In this document: piece after piece, positions 6,502 to 13,111 of the stretch | Position numbering within the stretch: position 1 is the first letter of the stretch | How the letters are laid out: every line of letters begins with the position of its first letter | Assembly: GCA_002479215.1 (NCBI GenBank) | Contig: DLME01000099.1 | Span: 1 to 13,111, forward strand | Length of the DNA stretch: 13,111 nucleotides | DNA from: Syntrophaceae bacterium UBA7544 | GTDB lineage: Bacteria > Desulfobacterota > Syntrophia > Syntrophales > Smithellaceae | Direction: 5' to 3' | Notes under the pieces: generated by a model | What the model was told of the DNA's origin: nothing | The model's database searches: none | Seen by the model: only the letters and a program-made list of their open reading frames with translations | Made by a program: the position numbers and the translations under genes

Positions 6502-7103
6502 ATTTTTAAATTTTTTGATTTTTCCCGTAGACTTTTTTTAAGTTGGGCAAAAGCCTGCCCGCGATGGCTTACTTTATTTTTGATTTCCGCAGGCAATTCG
6601 GCTGCGGTCATTTTTAACTCCGGTACCATAAAAACGGGATCATAACCAAAACCGTTATTTCCCCGCGGTTGATCGATAATTTGTCCGCGCCATTTACCTT
6701 CAAAACAATCATAACTGCCATCTGTTCTGTAGAGAACCAGAACACATAAAAAAGAAGCCCCTCTCTTTTCCTGTGGAATTCCTTTTAATCCGGCAATAAG
6801 TTTGGCAATGTTTCCCTCATCAGTGGCGTTTTCTCCGGCGTAACGCGAAGAATAAATTCCCGGTGCACCTCCCAATACATCCACTTGCAATCCGGAATCG
6901 TCCGCCAAAACTATTTCACCGGTAAATTCGGAAACTATCTTTGCTTTTTTCAGCGCATTTTCCAAAAAACTTTCCCCGTCTTCAACAATCTCCGGCGCAT
7001 TGTCATAATTATTTAAGGAAACTAATTTTACATCTATTTCTTCAAGCATAGCCCTAATTTCTTTTACTTTTCCTTCATTACGGGAAGCAAACACTATTTT
7101 CAT
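6492..7103 (-). CDS. rdgB: XTP/dITP diphosphatase (RdgB/HAM1 family)
   Basis: This 203-residue house-cleaning enzyme hydrolyses dITP, XTP and ITP to monophosphates plus pyrophosphate, keeping deaminated purines out of DNA and RNA. Family motifs are intact: the nucleotide-binding SRNEGK at 7-12, ESFLENA at 44-50, ADDSGL at 67-72 with the likely catalytic Asp69, GNNGFGYDP at 148-156 and the base-recognition SHRGQA at 179-184. The start codon overlaps the rph stop in an ATGA arrangement, with GGAG just upstream, so translation is coupled. The C-terminus runs about 19 residues past SHRGQA, and its last codons and TAG stop lie inside the tRNA-Pro gene, the stop being tRNA bases 8-10. Confidence 0.96.
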   Translation of the reverse strand: MKIVFASRNEGKVKEIRAMLEEIDVKLVSLNNYDNAPEIVEDGESFLENALKKAKIVSEFTGEIVLADDSGLQVDVLGGAPGIYSSRYAGENATDEGNIAKLIAGLKGIPQEKRGASFLCVLVLYRTDGSYDCFEGKWRGQIIDQPRGNNGFGYDPVFMVPELKMTAAELPAEIKNKVSHRGQAFAQLKKSLREKSKNLKIGA

Positions 7104-7831
7104 TGCTCCAGATCACCTACAATTTCTTTTTGCCGGGCAATGATCTTTTGAATACCTCTTGACGCCAGATCAGTCATCTTGTTTAATTGTTCTTTATTAA
7201 AAGGAACATGCTCTGCTGTGCCCTGCACCTCAATAAAGAGGCCCGACCCGGTCATGACAAAATTCATATCGACATCCGCTTTCAAATCTTCTGCATATTC
7301 CAAATCGAGAAGAATTTGATTATCGACTATTCCGACACTGATTGCTGATACAAAATCACTGATGGGAATTTCTCTTACAAGGCTATCTTGCTTTAATCTT
7401 TTAAATAAATCTACCAGGGCTACAAAACCGCCCGTAATTGACGCGGTTCTGGTTCCACCATCAGCCTGAATGACATCACAATCTACATAAACAGTTTTTT
7501 CACCAAAATCAGTTAACTTGGTTACTGCCCTCAATGATCTGCCGATCAGCCTTTGGATTTCGTGCGTTCGGCCTCCCAAACGTCCACGGGAAGATTCCCT
7601 CACGGTTCTAGTTTGAGTGGACATGGGCAGCATGGAATATTCGGCTGTTAGCCATCCCTTCCCGGTGTTTTTCAAGAAAGGTGCGGGTTTGTCCTCCAAA
7701 TATGCGGTGCAAATTATCTTGGTATTGCCGAACTCCACCAAAACAGAACCGGCAATATTTTTTAGATAATTATTCGTAATCCTTATGGGTCTTAGTTCAT
7801 CAAATTTTCTACCTGAGTTTCTTTTGTTCAC
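7100..7831 (-). CDS. rph: ribonuclease PH
   Basis: This 243-residue phosphorolytic 3'-5' exoribonuclease trims tRNA 3' ends and helps degrade structured RNA. It is full length. The RNase PH signature [17 protein letters not shown] (87-103), the phosphate-binding GGTRTA (125-130), and Asp182, Asp186 and Asp188 in the metal-binding strand are all present. The start is GTG, preceded by AGGTGA, which also contains the TGA stop of the upstream amidase. That leaves three bases between the genes. The stop overlaps the rdgB start. The rph-rdgB pairing is common in bacteria. Here a tRNA gene also lies downstream on the same probable transcript, which suits a tRNA-trimming enzyme. Confidence 0.97.
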   Translation of the reverse strand: MNKRNSGRKFDELRPIRITNNYLKNIAGSVLVEFGNTKIICTAYLEDKPAPFLKNTGKGWLTAEYSMLPMSTQTRTVRESSRGRLGGRTHEIQRLIGRSLRAVTKLTDFGEKTVYVDCDVIQADGGTRTASITGGFVALVDLFKRLKQDSLVREIPISDFVSAISVGIVDNQILLDLEYAEDLKADVDMNFVMTGSGLFIEVQGTAEHVPFNKEQLNKMTDLASRGIQKIIARQKEIVGDLEQ

Positions 7832-7834
7832 GAA

Positions 7835-8527
7835 TCACCTGAAAAACGATTTAATACTCTTGGCCAATGCTCTAGCAATTTCAACTTGCGTATCAGGGGA
7901 AAGCAATTTCTTTTTGTCTTCGGAATTAGTGGCAAAACCTATTTCCACAACTAAAGCCGGTACTGATAAGCCGTCGATTATCGGCAGATCAGATTCTCTT
8001 AATCCTCTGCTTTTTCGCGGGAATAGAGCATCTAAGTTTTTTTGAATAAGATGGGACATTCTAACAGAATCATTGAGATATTTATTTTTTGCCTGCCGCG
8101 TACTAACATTAACCGCCGTTTTTCTTTCCGTCATATCCTTAAAACCCGGATAATAAAGCTCAAATCCGGACGCATTTTTACCAAATCCGGAGTTAATATG
8201 AATACTTAAAAAAAAGTCCGGTTTGATTTTTGCAACATTTTTTTTTCGCTCTTCCAGACTAAGCTCTCTATCAGAATCGCGGGTTAAGATTATCTGTAAA
8301 TTACTTTCTTGGGCGAGTTCTTTCTGCAGGGCTAAAGCAATGATAAGGGTAATATCTTTTTCGTCAACCCTATCTTTTATTTTAACGCCCGTGTCTTCAC
8401 CTCCATGTGACGGATCAATGACAATAATGCGCTTTCCACCTGCCGCTAATAGCGGTAAAGCTCCTCCCATAAAAAATACCAATGCCAAAATACCCATCAA
8501 GCATATTTTTTTTATCTTATAAGACAT
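7835..8527 (-). CDS. N-acetylmuramoyl-L-alanine amidase (Amidase_3, AmiC type)
   Basis: This 230-residue exported zinc amidase cleaves the bond between N-acetylmuramic acid and the stem peptide of peptidoglycan, typically for daughter-cell separation or wall turnover. An N-terminal signal peptide (1 to about 29, ending LPLLAA) is followed by the Amidase_3 fold. IDPSHGGEDTG carries Zn ligand His41, DEKD carries Glu56, SIHIN carries His110, and VEIGF has catalytic Glu195. There is no AMIN or SPOR domain, so septal targeting is not visible and it is close to a minimal catalytic unit. AAGGTGA lies four bases before the ATG. It is the first gene after the promoter at 8555-8582, and its stop codon lies within the ribosome binding site of rph. 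Confidence 0.93.
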   Translation of the reverse strand: MSYKIKKICLMGILALVFFMGGALPLLAAGGKRIIVIDPSHGGEDTGVKIKDRVDEKDITLIIALALQKELAQESNLQIILTRDSDRELSLEERKKNVAKIKPDFFLSIHINSGFGKNASGFELYYPGFKDMTERKTAVNVSTRQAKNKYLNDSVRMSHLIQKNLDALFPRKSRGLRESDLPIIDGLSVPALVVEIGFATNSEDKKKLLSPDTQVEIARALAKSIKSFFR

Positions 8528-8554
8528 AATTTCACCTTATTTATTTTGCGCTTG

Positions 8555-8582
8555 CTTATAGCAGAGTAACTGTGTTTGTCAA
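8555..8582 (-). promoter_or_regulatory. sigma70-like promoter for amidase-rph-rdgB-tRNA-Pro
   Basis: Read on the - strand, a perfect TTGACA (8577-8582) is followed after 16 bases by TATAAG (8555-8560), five of six matches to the -10 consensus. The start would be near 8548, leaving about 20 bases of leader with a good ribosome binding site. It lies 18 bases after the rel stop, in a 73-base spacer with no visible terminator, so read-through from rel is also possible. Confidence 0.7.
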
Positions 8583-8600
8583 CAACCAATATGGCTAAAT

Positions 8601-10757
8601 TTATTCGATTTCATTATGGCGCATCCGTTCAATGGATTTAACAAATTTTAGTTGTCTAATTGTCGAAAAAATTTGATTAAGCTGATGTAAATCATTTACA
8701 TCAATTACAAAATTGCACGTAGCGATCATATCGATTGTCTCCACTTGCGCATAGCTGATATTTATATCAAAGGATGAAATAATTGAGCTGACTTCTGTCA
8801 GAACACCCTTGCGATCACTACAAACTACCCTAATATGAACAGGATAAGCATGCTTCTCCTTTATGTTCCATTCCACATCCACAATTCTATCCGCATCTAA
8901 TTTTTTAATATGAGGGCAATTTTGTGTATGAACTGTAATACCTCGTCCGCGCGAAATATAGCCTGAAATTTCATCCCCCGGAATCGGGTTACAGCACTTA
9001 GCAAACTTAACCATTACATCATCAATACCAGGCAGTGATATGCCCAGTGACGGTGAAACCGTCGTTGTTTTTTTCTTTACCTGCTCTTTGATCTGTTCGG
9101 GACCATTGGCTGATTCTTCTGCCAGAAAATGATTGACCACCTGCCTAGGCGAAACCTGCCCAAAACCGACTTGAGAGATTAAATCGTCCAGAGAATTTAC
9201 AGCGTATTCTGTAAACATTTTTTTAATTTCCTCTGATTTAACATAATTGCCGAATTTTAAATTATGCCTTTTAAATTCCTTTTCTAATAAATCGCGCCCC
9301 AGGGCCAAGCTGCTCTTTTTTTCTTCCGCGTTAATCCAATTTCTGATTTTAGAAATGGCTCTGGTTGTTACTACATTCTTTAACCAATCTTTACTGGGAT
9401 GGTGCCCCGCTTGCGTTATGATTTCCACCCGGTCACCATTTTGCAGTTCATACTTCAGAGGAACAATGTTCCTATTAACTTTAGCGCCGATACACTGATT
9501 CCCAACATCGGTATGAATGCTATATGCAAAATCAATGGGGGTCGCCCCTTTGGGAAAAGATTTAACATCGCCATTAGGCGTAAAAACGTAAACTTCTTCC
9601 GGGAACAATGCCAGTTTCAAATTGGACATAAATTCTTTTGGGTTTTTTATCTCCTGCTGAATTTCCAGCACTTCTCTGAGCTTTTTAATTTGGTTTTCTT
9701 CATTATCTTTATAGGCACGGCCTTCTTTGTAACGCCAATGAGCCGCGATACCCTTCTCCGCCCATTCGTGCATCGCCTTTGTGCGTATTTGTATTTCCAG
9801 TCTTTCCCCGTAAGGTCCGATAACCGTAGTGTGTAGTGATTGATAATTATTTGCTTTCGGCATAGCGATGTAATCTTTAAATCGGCCGGGTACTGGCTTC
9901 CACAAAGCATGCACGATACTTAGAGTCTCATAACAGGATTTTTCTTTATCCGAATCAAGTATTATGCGAAAAGCGATCAGATCATAAACTTCGTCAAAAT
10001 TTATGTGCTGTTCATGCATTTTTTTATAAATGCCGTAAAGATGTTTTGCCCTTCCTTCCACTTCCCCTTTAATGTTAAATTTTTCCAGTTCAGCGTAAAT
10101 GATATTTTTCACTTCCTCCGTATATCTATTGCGCGATTCATTTGATTTAACCAGCCGCATAGATAATTCATTATACGCCTCGGGAGAAAGGTGCTGAAAA
10201 GATAAATCTTCCAACTCTGTTTTCATCCAATTGATTCCCAGACGATTGGCCAGAGGCGCATATACATCTATGGTTTCCCTGGCGATATAAATCCTTTTAT
10301 CCGGTGTTTGATATTGCAATGTCCTCATGTTATGAATACGGTCGGCCAGACGTACCAGCAAAATGCGAATATCGGAAGACATGGCTAAAATCATCTTGCG
10401 GAAATTTTCCGCTTGTCTTTCCTCTTGAGACCCGAAAGAAATAAGACTGAGTTTTGTTAATCCGCTGACTAGGAAAGCTACATCTTTACCGAATTCATTT
10501 TCTACTTGCGCCGATGTGGTTAAAGTATCTTCAACGGTATCGTGCAATAATCCGCTAATGATCGTCGCGGCATCCATTTTCATGTCCGCCAGAATACCCG
10601 CTACTTCCATTGGATGGGTGAGATATGGCTCGCCGGATAATCTTACCTGTCCCTGATGCACCGTAGCAGAGTAGATGTAAGCTTTCTTGATCATCTCCAA
10701 GTCTTCCAGAGGCAAGTACGATTGGGTTTTATCGAGAATATCAGTGATGCGTAACAT
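8601..10757 (-). CDS. rel: bifunctional (p)ppGpp synthetase/hydrolase (Rel/SpoT)
   Basis: This 718-residue long RelA/SpoT homologue controls (p)ppGpp, the stringent-response alarmone. The N-terminal HD hydrolase domain is intact, with His48, HDTVED (72-77) and LADRIHNM with Asp139. The synthetase domain has RFKD (292-295), the RxKD form typical of bifunctional enzymes, YQSLHT (305-310) and EIQIRT (321-326). A TGS domain follows (about 388-449), then a helical region, a Cys-rich zinc-finger segment with Cys588, Cys589, His610 and Cys614, and a C-terminal ACT domain (about 640-718). No synthetase- or hydrolase-dead signature is visible. The spacer to proS is 49 bases with no clear promoter, so it probably follows ispG-proS on one transcript. 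Upstream of the ATG only a weak GGGAA is seen. It could be named relA, spoT or rel. Confidence 0.95.
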   Translation of the reverse strand: MLRITDILDKTQSYLPLEDLEMIKKAYIYSATVHQGQVRLSGEPYLTHPMEVAGILADMKMDAATIISGLLHDTVEDTLTTSAQVENEFGKDVAFLVSGLTKLSLISFGSQEERQAENFRKMILAMSSDIRILLVRLADRIHNMRTLQYQTPDKRIYIARETIDVYAPLANRLGINWMKTELEDLSFQHLSPEAYNELSMRLVKSNESRNRYTEEVKNIIYAELEKFNIKGEVEGRAKHLYGIYKKMHEQHINFDEVYDLIAFRIILDSDKEKSCYETLSIVHALWKPVPGRFKDYIAMPKANNYQSLHTTVIGPYGERLEIQIRTKAMHEWAEKGIAAHWRYKEGRAYKDNEENQIKKLREVLEIQQEIKNPKEFMSNLKLALFPEEVYVFTPNGDVKSFPKGATPIDFAYSIHTDVGNQCIGAKVNRNIVPLKYELQNGDRVEIITQAGHHPSKDWLKNVVTTRAISKIRNWINAEEKKSSLALGRDLLEKEFKRHNLKFGNYVKSEEIKKMFTEYAVNSLDDLISQVGFGQVSPRQVVNHFLAEESANGPEQIKEQVKKKTTTVSPSLGISLPGIDDVMVKFAKCCNPIPGDEISGYISRGRGITVHTQNCPHIKKLDADRIVDVEWNIKEKHAYPVHIRVVCSDRKGVLTEVSSIISSFDINISYAQVETIDMIATCNFVIDVNDLHQLNQIFSTIRQLKFVKSIERMRHNEIE

Positions 10758-10806
10758 TAAAGTTCCCAGCTAATTTGACTTGCGGCTATTGTGCGCCAGT
10801 CCTTAA

Positions 10807-12513
10807 TTATTTAGCGATAAATGTTTTCACTTCCTGAATAATCTTGGGCAGCGGATAAAGCTTATTTTCACCGGTTTTTCTGATTTTCAATTCAACATTT
10901 CCATCAGCAAGATTTTTCTGTCCGATAGTAATTCTCAGCGGAATTCCGATCAAATCGGCATCCTTGAACTTCACGCCGGCTCTTTCATCCCGGTCATCGA
11001 AAATAACCTCAATTCCTTCAACCAGCATTGAAATATAAAGATTTTCTGCAGCTTCGAAGATATTTTTTTCGTTCACATTCACCGGAGTGATAATTACCTG
11101 ATATGGCGCCAGAGGCACAGGCCAGATAATTCCGTCTTTATCGTAGTTTTGCTCAATACAGGCGGCAACTGTTCTGCCAATGCCAATTCCATAACAGCCC
11201 ATAATCATAATTTTTTCCTGCCCGTCTTTATCTAAATATGCAGCCTTCATCGCCTGACTGTATTTTGTGCCCAGCTTAAAGACATGGCCTACTTCAATTC
11301 CGCGCGCAAATTGAATTTTACCGCCACAGCGGGAACAGGTATCCTTCTCTTCGATAACGCGCAAATCGGCAAACGAGGCAACATCAAAATCACGGCCGAG
11401 GTTAACATTCTTCAAATGGTAATCTTCCTTATTGGCGCCGGTGACAAAATTGATCATGTTCATTATAGAATAATCGGCAATCACCCGCGTCTTAATTTTG
11501 ACGGCTCCGGCAAATCCCCGTGGCGCACCGGTCGCCTTTTTAATCATCTCATCATCAGCAAGTTCCAGCTCGGCCGCACCAAGATAATTTTTTACCTTGA
11601 TTTCATTTACTTCCTGATCGCCGCGGATAAGCACAGCGCAAGGCATGCCATCGGCACTAAAAATCAATGTTTTTACAATATCTTGAGGCCTAACATTTAA
11701 AAATGAGCTGACTTCTTCGATTGTCCGCACTTTTGGTGTATGAACTTTTTTCAAAGGTAACCATTCTTTCTGGGTCGTACTCTTTTTTTTTGGCTGTGCT
11801 ACTTCAGCTTTTTCCAGGTTGGCCGCATACGCGCATTTTTCACAAAATACCATGGCATCCTCACCGGATTCGGCTATAACCATAAATTCATGCGAATATT
11901 TACCGCCGATACTACCGGAATCCGCTTCCACCGGACGAAATATCAACCCGCAGCGGCGGAAAATATTATTATAAGCTGCAAACATCTTTTCGTAACTTAT
12001 TTGGGCGCCTGCTTCATCGGCATCAAAACTGTAGGCGTCCTTCATGCCGAATTCCCGGCACCGCATTACACCAAAACGCGGACGCACTTCATCACGGAAT
12101 TTTGTCTGAATTTGATAAAGATTACAGGGTAATTGACGATACGTTTTGACGTCATTACGGACTAAATCAGTGATTACTTCTTCGTGAGTTGGCCCCAGAC
12201 AATACTCCCGTTCATGACGGTCGCGAAATCTTAAAAGCTCCTTACCGTAATGTATCCACCTGCCTGATTCCTGCCAAAGCTCCGCCGGTTGCACCATAGG
12301 CAAATGAACTTCCTGCGCTCCGGCCTTATTCATTTCCTCCCGTACAATCTGCTCTACCTTGCGAATAACACGGTAGCCCAGAGGCAAATATGAATATATA
12401 CCGCTGGTTAATTTCCTGATCATCCCGGCCCTAATCATCAGTTGGTGGCTGATAACTTCAGCATCGGAAGGAACTTCCCTTCCCGTGGGCAAGTGCATTT
12501 CCGAATAGCGCAT
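10807..12513 (-). CDS. proS: prolyl-tRNA synthetase, bacterial type with editing domain
   Basis: This 568-residue class II synthetase charges tRNA-Pro. Motif 1 lies around GIYSYLPLGYRVIRK. The motif 2 region contains FRDEVRPRFGVMRCREF (139-155), with the preceding GPTHEE loop, and motif 3 is GIGIGRT (442-448). Between motifs 2 and 3 is the INS editing domain (about 224-408), which clears mischarged Ala-tRNA-Pro. Lys281 in VKTLIF corresponds to the lysine needed for editing. Paired cysteines at 224/227 and 393/396 flank this insert and could bind a metal. The C-terminal anticodon-binding domain follows (about 470-568). Length and order match the E. coli enzyme type. Its ATG shares one base with the ispG stop. 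Its cognate tRNA-Pro lies about 4.3 kb further along the same strand. Confidence 0.97.
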   Translation of the reverse strand: MRYSEMHLPTGREVPSDAEVISHQLMIRAGMIRKLTSGIYSYLPLGYRVIRKVEQIVREEMNKAGAQEVHLPMVQPAELWQESGRWIHYGKELLRFRDRHEREYCLGPTHEEVITDLVRNDVKTYRQLPCNLYQIQTKFRDEVRPRFGVMRCREFGMKDAYSFDADEAGAQISYEKMFAAYNNIFRRCGLIFRPVEADSGSIGGKYSHEFMVIAESGEDAMVFCEKCAYAANLEKAEVAQPKKKSTTQKEWLPLKKVHTPKVRTIEEVSSFLNVRPQDIVKTLIFSADGMPCAVLIRGDQEVNEIKVKNYLGAAELELADDEMIKKATGAPRGFAGAVKIKTRVIADYSIMNMINFVTGANKEDYHLKNVNLGRDFDVASFADLRVIEEKDTCSRCGGKIQFARGIEVGHVFKLGTKYSQAMKAAYLDKDGQEKIMIMGCYGIGIGRTVAACIEQNYDKDGIIWPVPLAPYQVIITPVNVNEKNIFEAAENLYISMLVEGIEVIFDDRDERAGVKFKDADLIGIPLRITIGQKNLADGNVELKIRKTGENKLYPLPKIIQEVKTFIAK

Positions 12514-13111
12514 TAAACCTCCTTTTTCCCCTTAAGCATCGAATTTATCTCTTCCAATAAAACCGGCACAAAGTTTTTTTCGGCGATTTTTTTTGTGGCT
12601 TTACCCTTTTTAAAAAGCATTCCGAAACCACGGCCTCCGGCAATGCCGATATCCGCATCGGCAGCCTCACCCGGACCATTGACAACACAGCCCATCAAGG
12701 CTACTTTCAAATAGTCTTTTCTACCGATAAGCGCATTTTCTATCTTTTGAGTCAACGCCAAAAGATCAATTTGACAACGTCCGCAAGTAGGACAGGAAAC
12801 AATCTCCGGCCCGACCATTCTAATTTTCAACGCCCGCAAAATGCTATAGGCCAGGGGAATCTCGTGAACAGGATTACCGGTAACGGAAACTCGAATTGTA
12901 TCGCCAATGCCTTCATAAAGAAGCATCCCGATACCCAGCGCTGATTTTATCGCGGCATCAACCAATGTTCCAGCTTCCGTCACACCCAAATGCAGCGGAT
13001 AATCAGTTTTGGCGGCAATTAGACGGTATGCTTCAATCATAGTCGGTACATCTGATGATTTAAGCGATAATTTAATTAAGTCAAATCCTTCGTCTTCAAA
13101 AATCTCAATCG
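12513..13111 (-). CDS. ispG: 4-hydroxy-3-methylbut-2-enyl diphosphate synthase, C-terminal part (partial)
   Basis: The frame runs off the right edge, so the N-terminal part of the gene lies outside. The visible 199 codons are the C-terminal part of IspG (GcpE), a [4Fe-4S] enzyme of the MEP pathway that converts MEcPP to HMBPP. In-frame sequence before the Met at 13040 (GFDLIKLSLKSSDVP) is typical IspG, so that Met is not the start. The cluster ligands are visible: SCPTCGRC supplies the first two Cys, and GCVVNGPGE supplies the third Cys and the Glu. LHLGVTEAG is also a family hallmark. The TAA stop shares one base with the proS ATG, which implies coupling. The electron donor is not encoded in the window. 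Confidence 0.96.
   Translation of the reverse strand, partial: IEIFEDEGFDLIKLSLKSSDVPTMIEAYRLIAAKTDYPLHLGVTEAGTLVDAAIKSALGIGMLLYEGIGDTIRVSVTGNPVHEIPLAYSILRALKIRMVGPEIVSCPTCGRCQIDLLALTQKIENALIGRKDYLKVALMGCVVNGPGEAADADIGIAGGRGFGMLFKKGKATKKIAEKNFVPVLLEEINSMLKGKKEV
12518..12524 (-). promoter_or_regulatory. strong Shine-Dalgarno sequence for proS inside the end of ispG
   Basis: AAGGAGG on the - strand lies four bases before the proS ATG and within the last codons of ispG. It supports independent re-initiation at proS and fixes its start. Confidence 0.75.

Noticed and set aside
6424..6645. A 73-codon + strand frame starting [20 protein letters not shown]
   Set aside because: It is the reverse strand of tRNA-Pro and of the rdgB end. 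This translated anti-tRNA peptide is a well-known false annotation, not a gene.
9399..9836. A 145-codon + strand frame opposite rel
   Set aside because: It lies wholly antisense to a highly conserved enzyme, and its composition reflects the complement of rel codons. No motif or ribosome binding site supports it.
11284..11700. A 138-codon + strand frame opposite proS
   Set aside because: It is antisense to the ProRS editing-domain region, with no recognisable domain.

Overview
The window looks like ordinary chromosomal DNA from an AT-rich Gram-negative bacterium. A lipoprotein with an OmpA-like C-terminal domain and a Sec-exported peptidoglycan amidase point to a diderm envelope, and ispG shows the non-mevalonate (MEP) isoprenoid route. 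The neighbourhood ispG-proS-rel, together with an acetyl-CoA hydrolase/transferase fused to a GNAT domain, reminds me of Desulfobacterota (Syntrophus/Smithella-like anaerobes). That placement is inference from gene content, not a computed assignment. I see no insertion sequence, phage gene, CRISPR array or toxin-antitoxin pair.

The left part is on the + strand. It opens with the 3' tail of an unrecognised gene (2-163), followed almost at once by a HAD-family phosphatase (169-843). A 260-base spacer then carries a good sigma70-like promoter, an inverted repeat over its -10 element and a CRP-like half-palindromic site. It leads into a CoA-transferase/GNAT fusion (1104-2999) and a phosphomannomutase/phosphoglucomutase (3025-4365), which probably share a transcript. 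After a second spacer with a foldable palindrome comes a composite lipoprotein (4501-5691), ending at a strong, probably bidirectional, intrinsic terminator (5715-5750).

The right part is on the - strand and is read from right to left. Partial ispG (12513-13111), proS (10807-12513) and a bifunctional rel/spoT gene (8601-10757) form one tightly packed run. A clear promoter (8555-8582) then starts a second unit: a peptidoglycan amidase, rph, rdgB, and tRNA-Pro(TGG) with an encoded CCA. The spacings are very tight, with rdgB running 10 bases into the tRNA. A DUF4337 membrane protein follows (5814-6350) and converges on the lipoprotein gene at the shared terminator.

Functionally, the - strand mixes translation and nucleotide housekeeping (ProRS, tRNA-Pro, RNase PH, RdgB, (p)ppGpp control) with MEP isoprenoid synthesis and cell-wall turnover. 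The + strand covers acyl-CoA/acetate metabolism, sugar-phosphate supply for polysaccharides and an envelope lipoprotein. I did not find a clear undescribed system. The most interesting points are the rdgB/tRNA-Pro overlap, the composite lipoprotein whose OmpA domain appears to lack a conserved arginine, and the CoA-transferase/GNAT fusion with its long leader.
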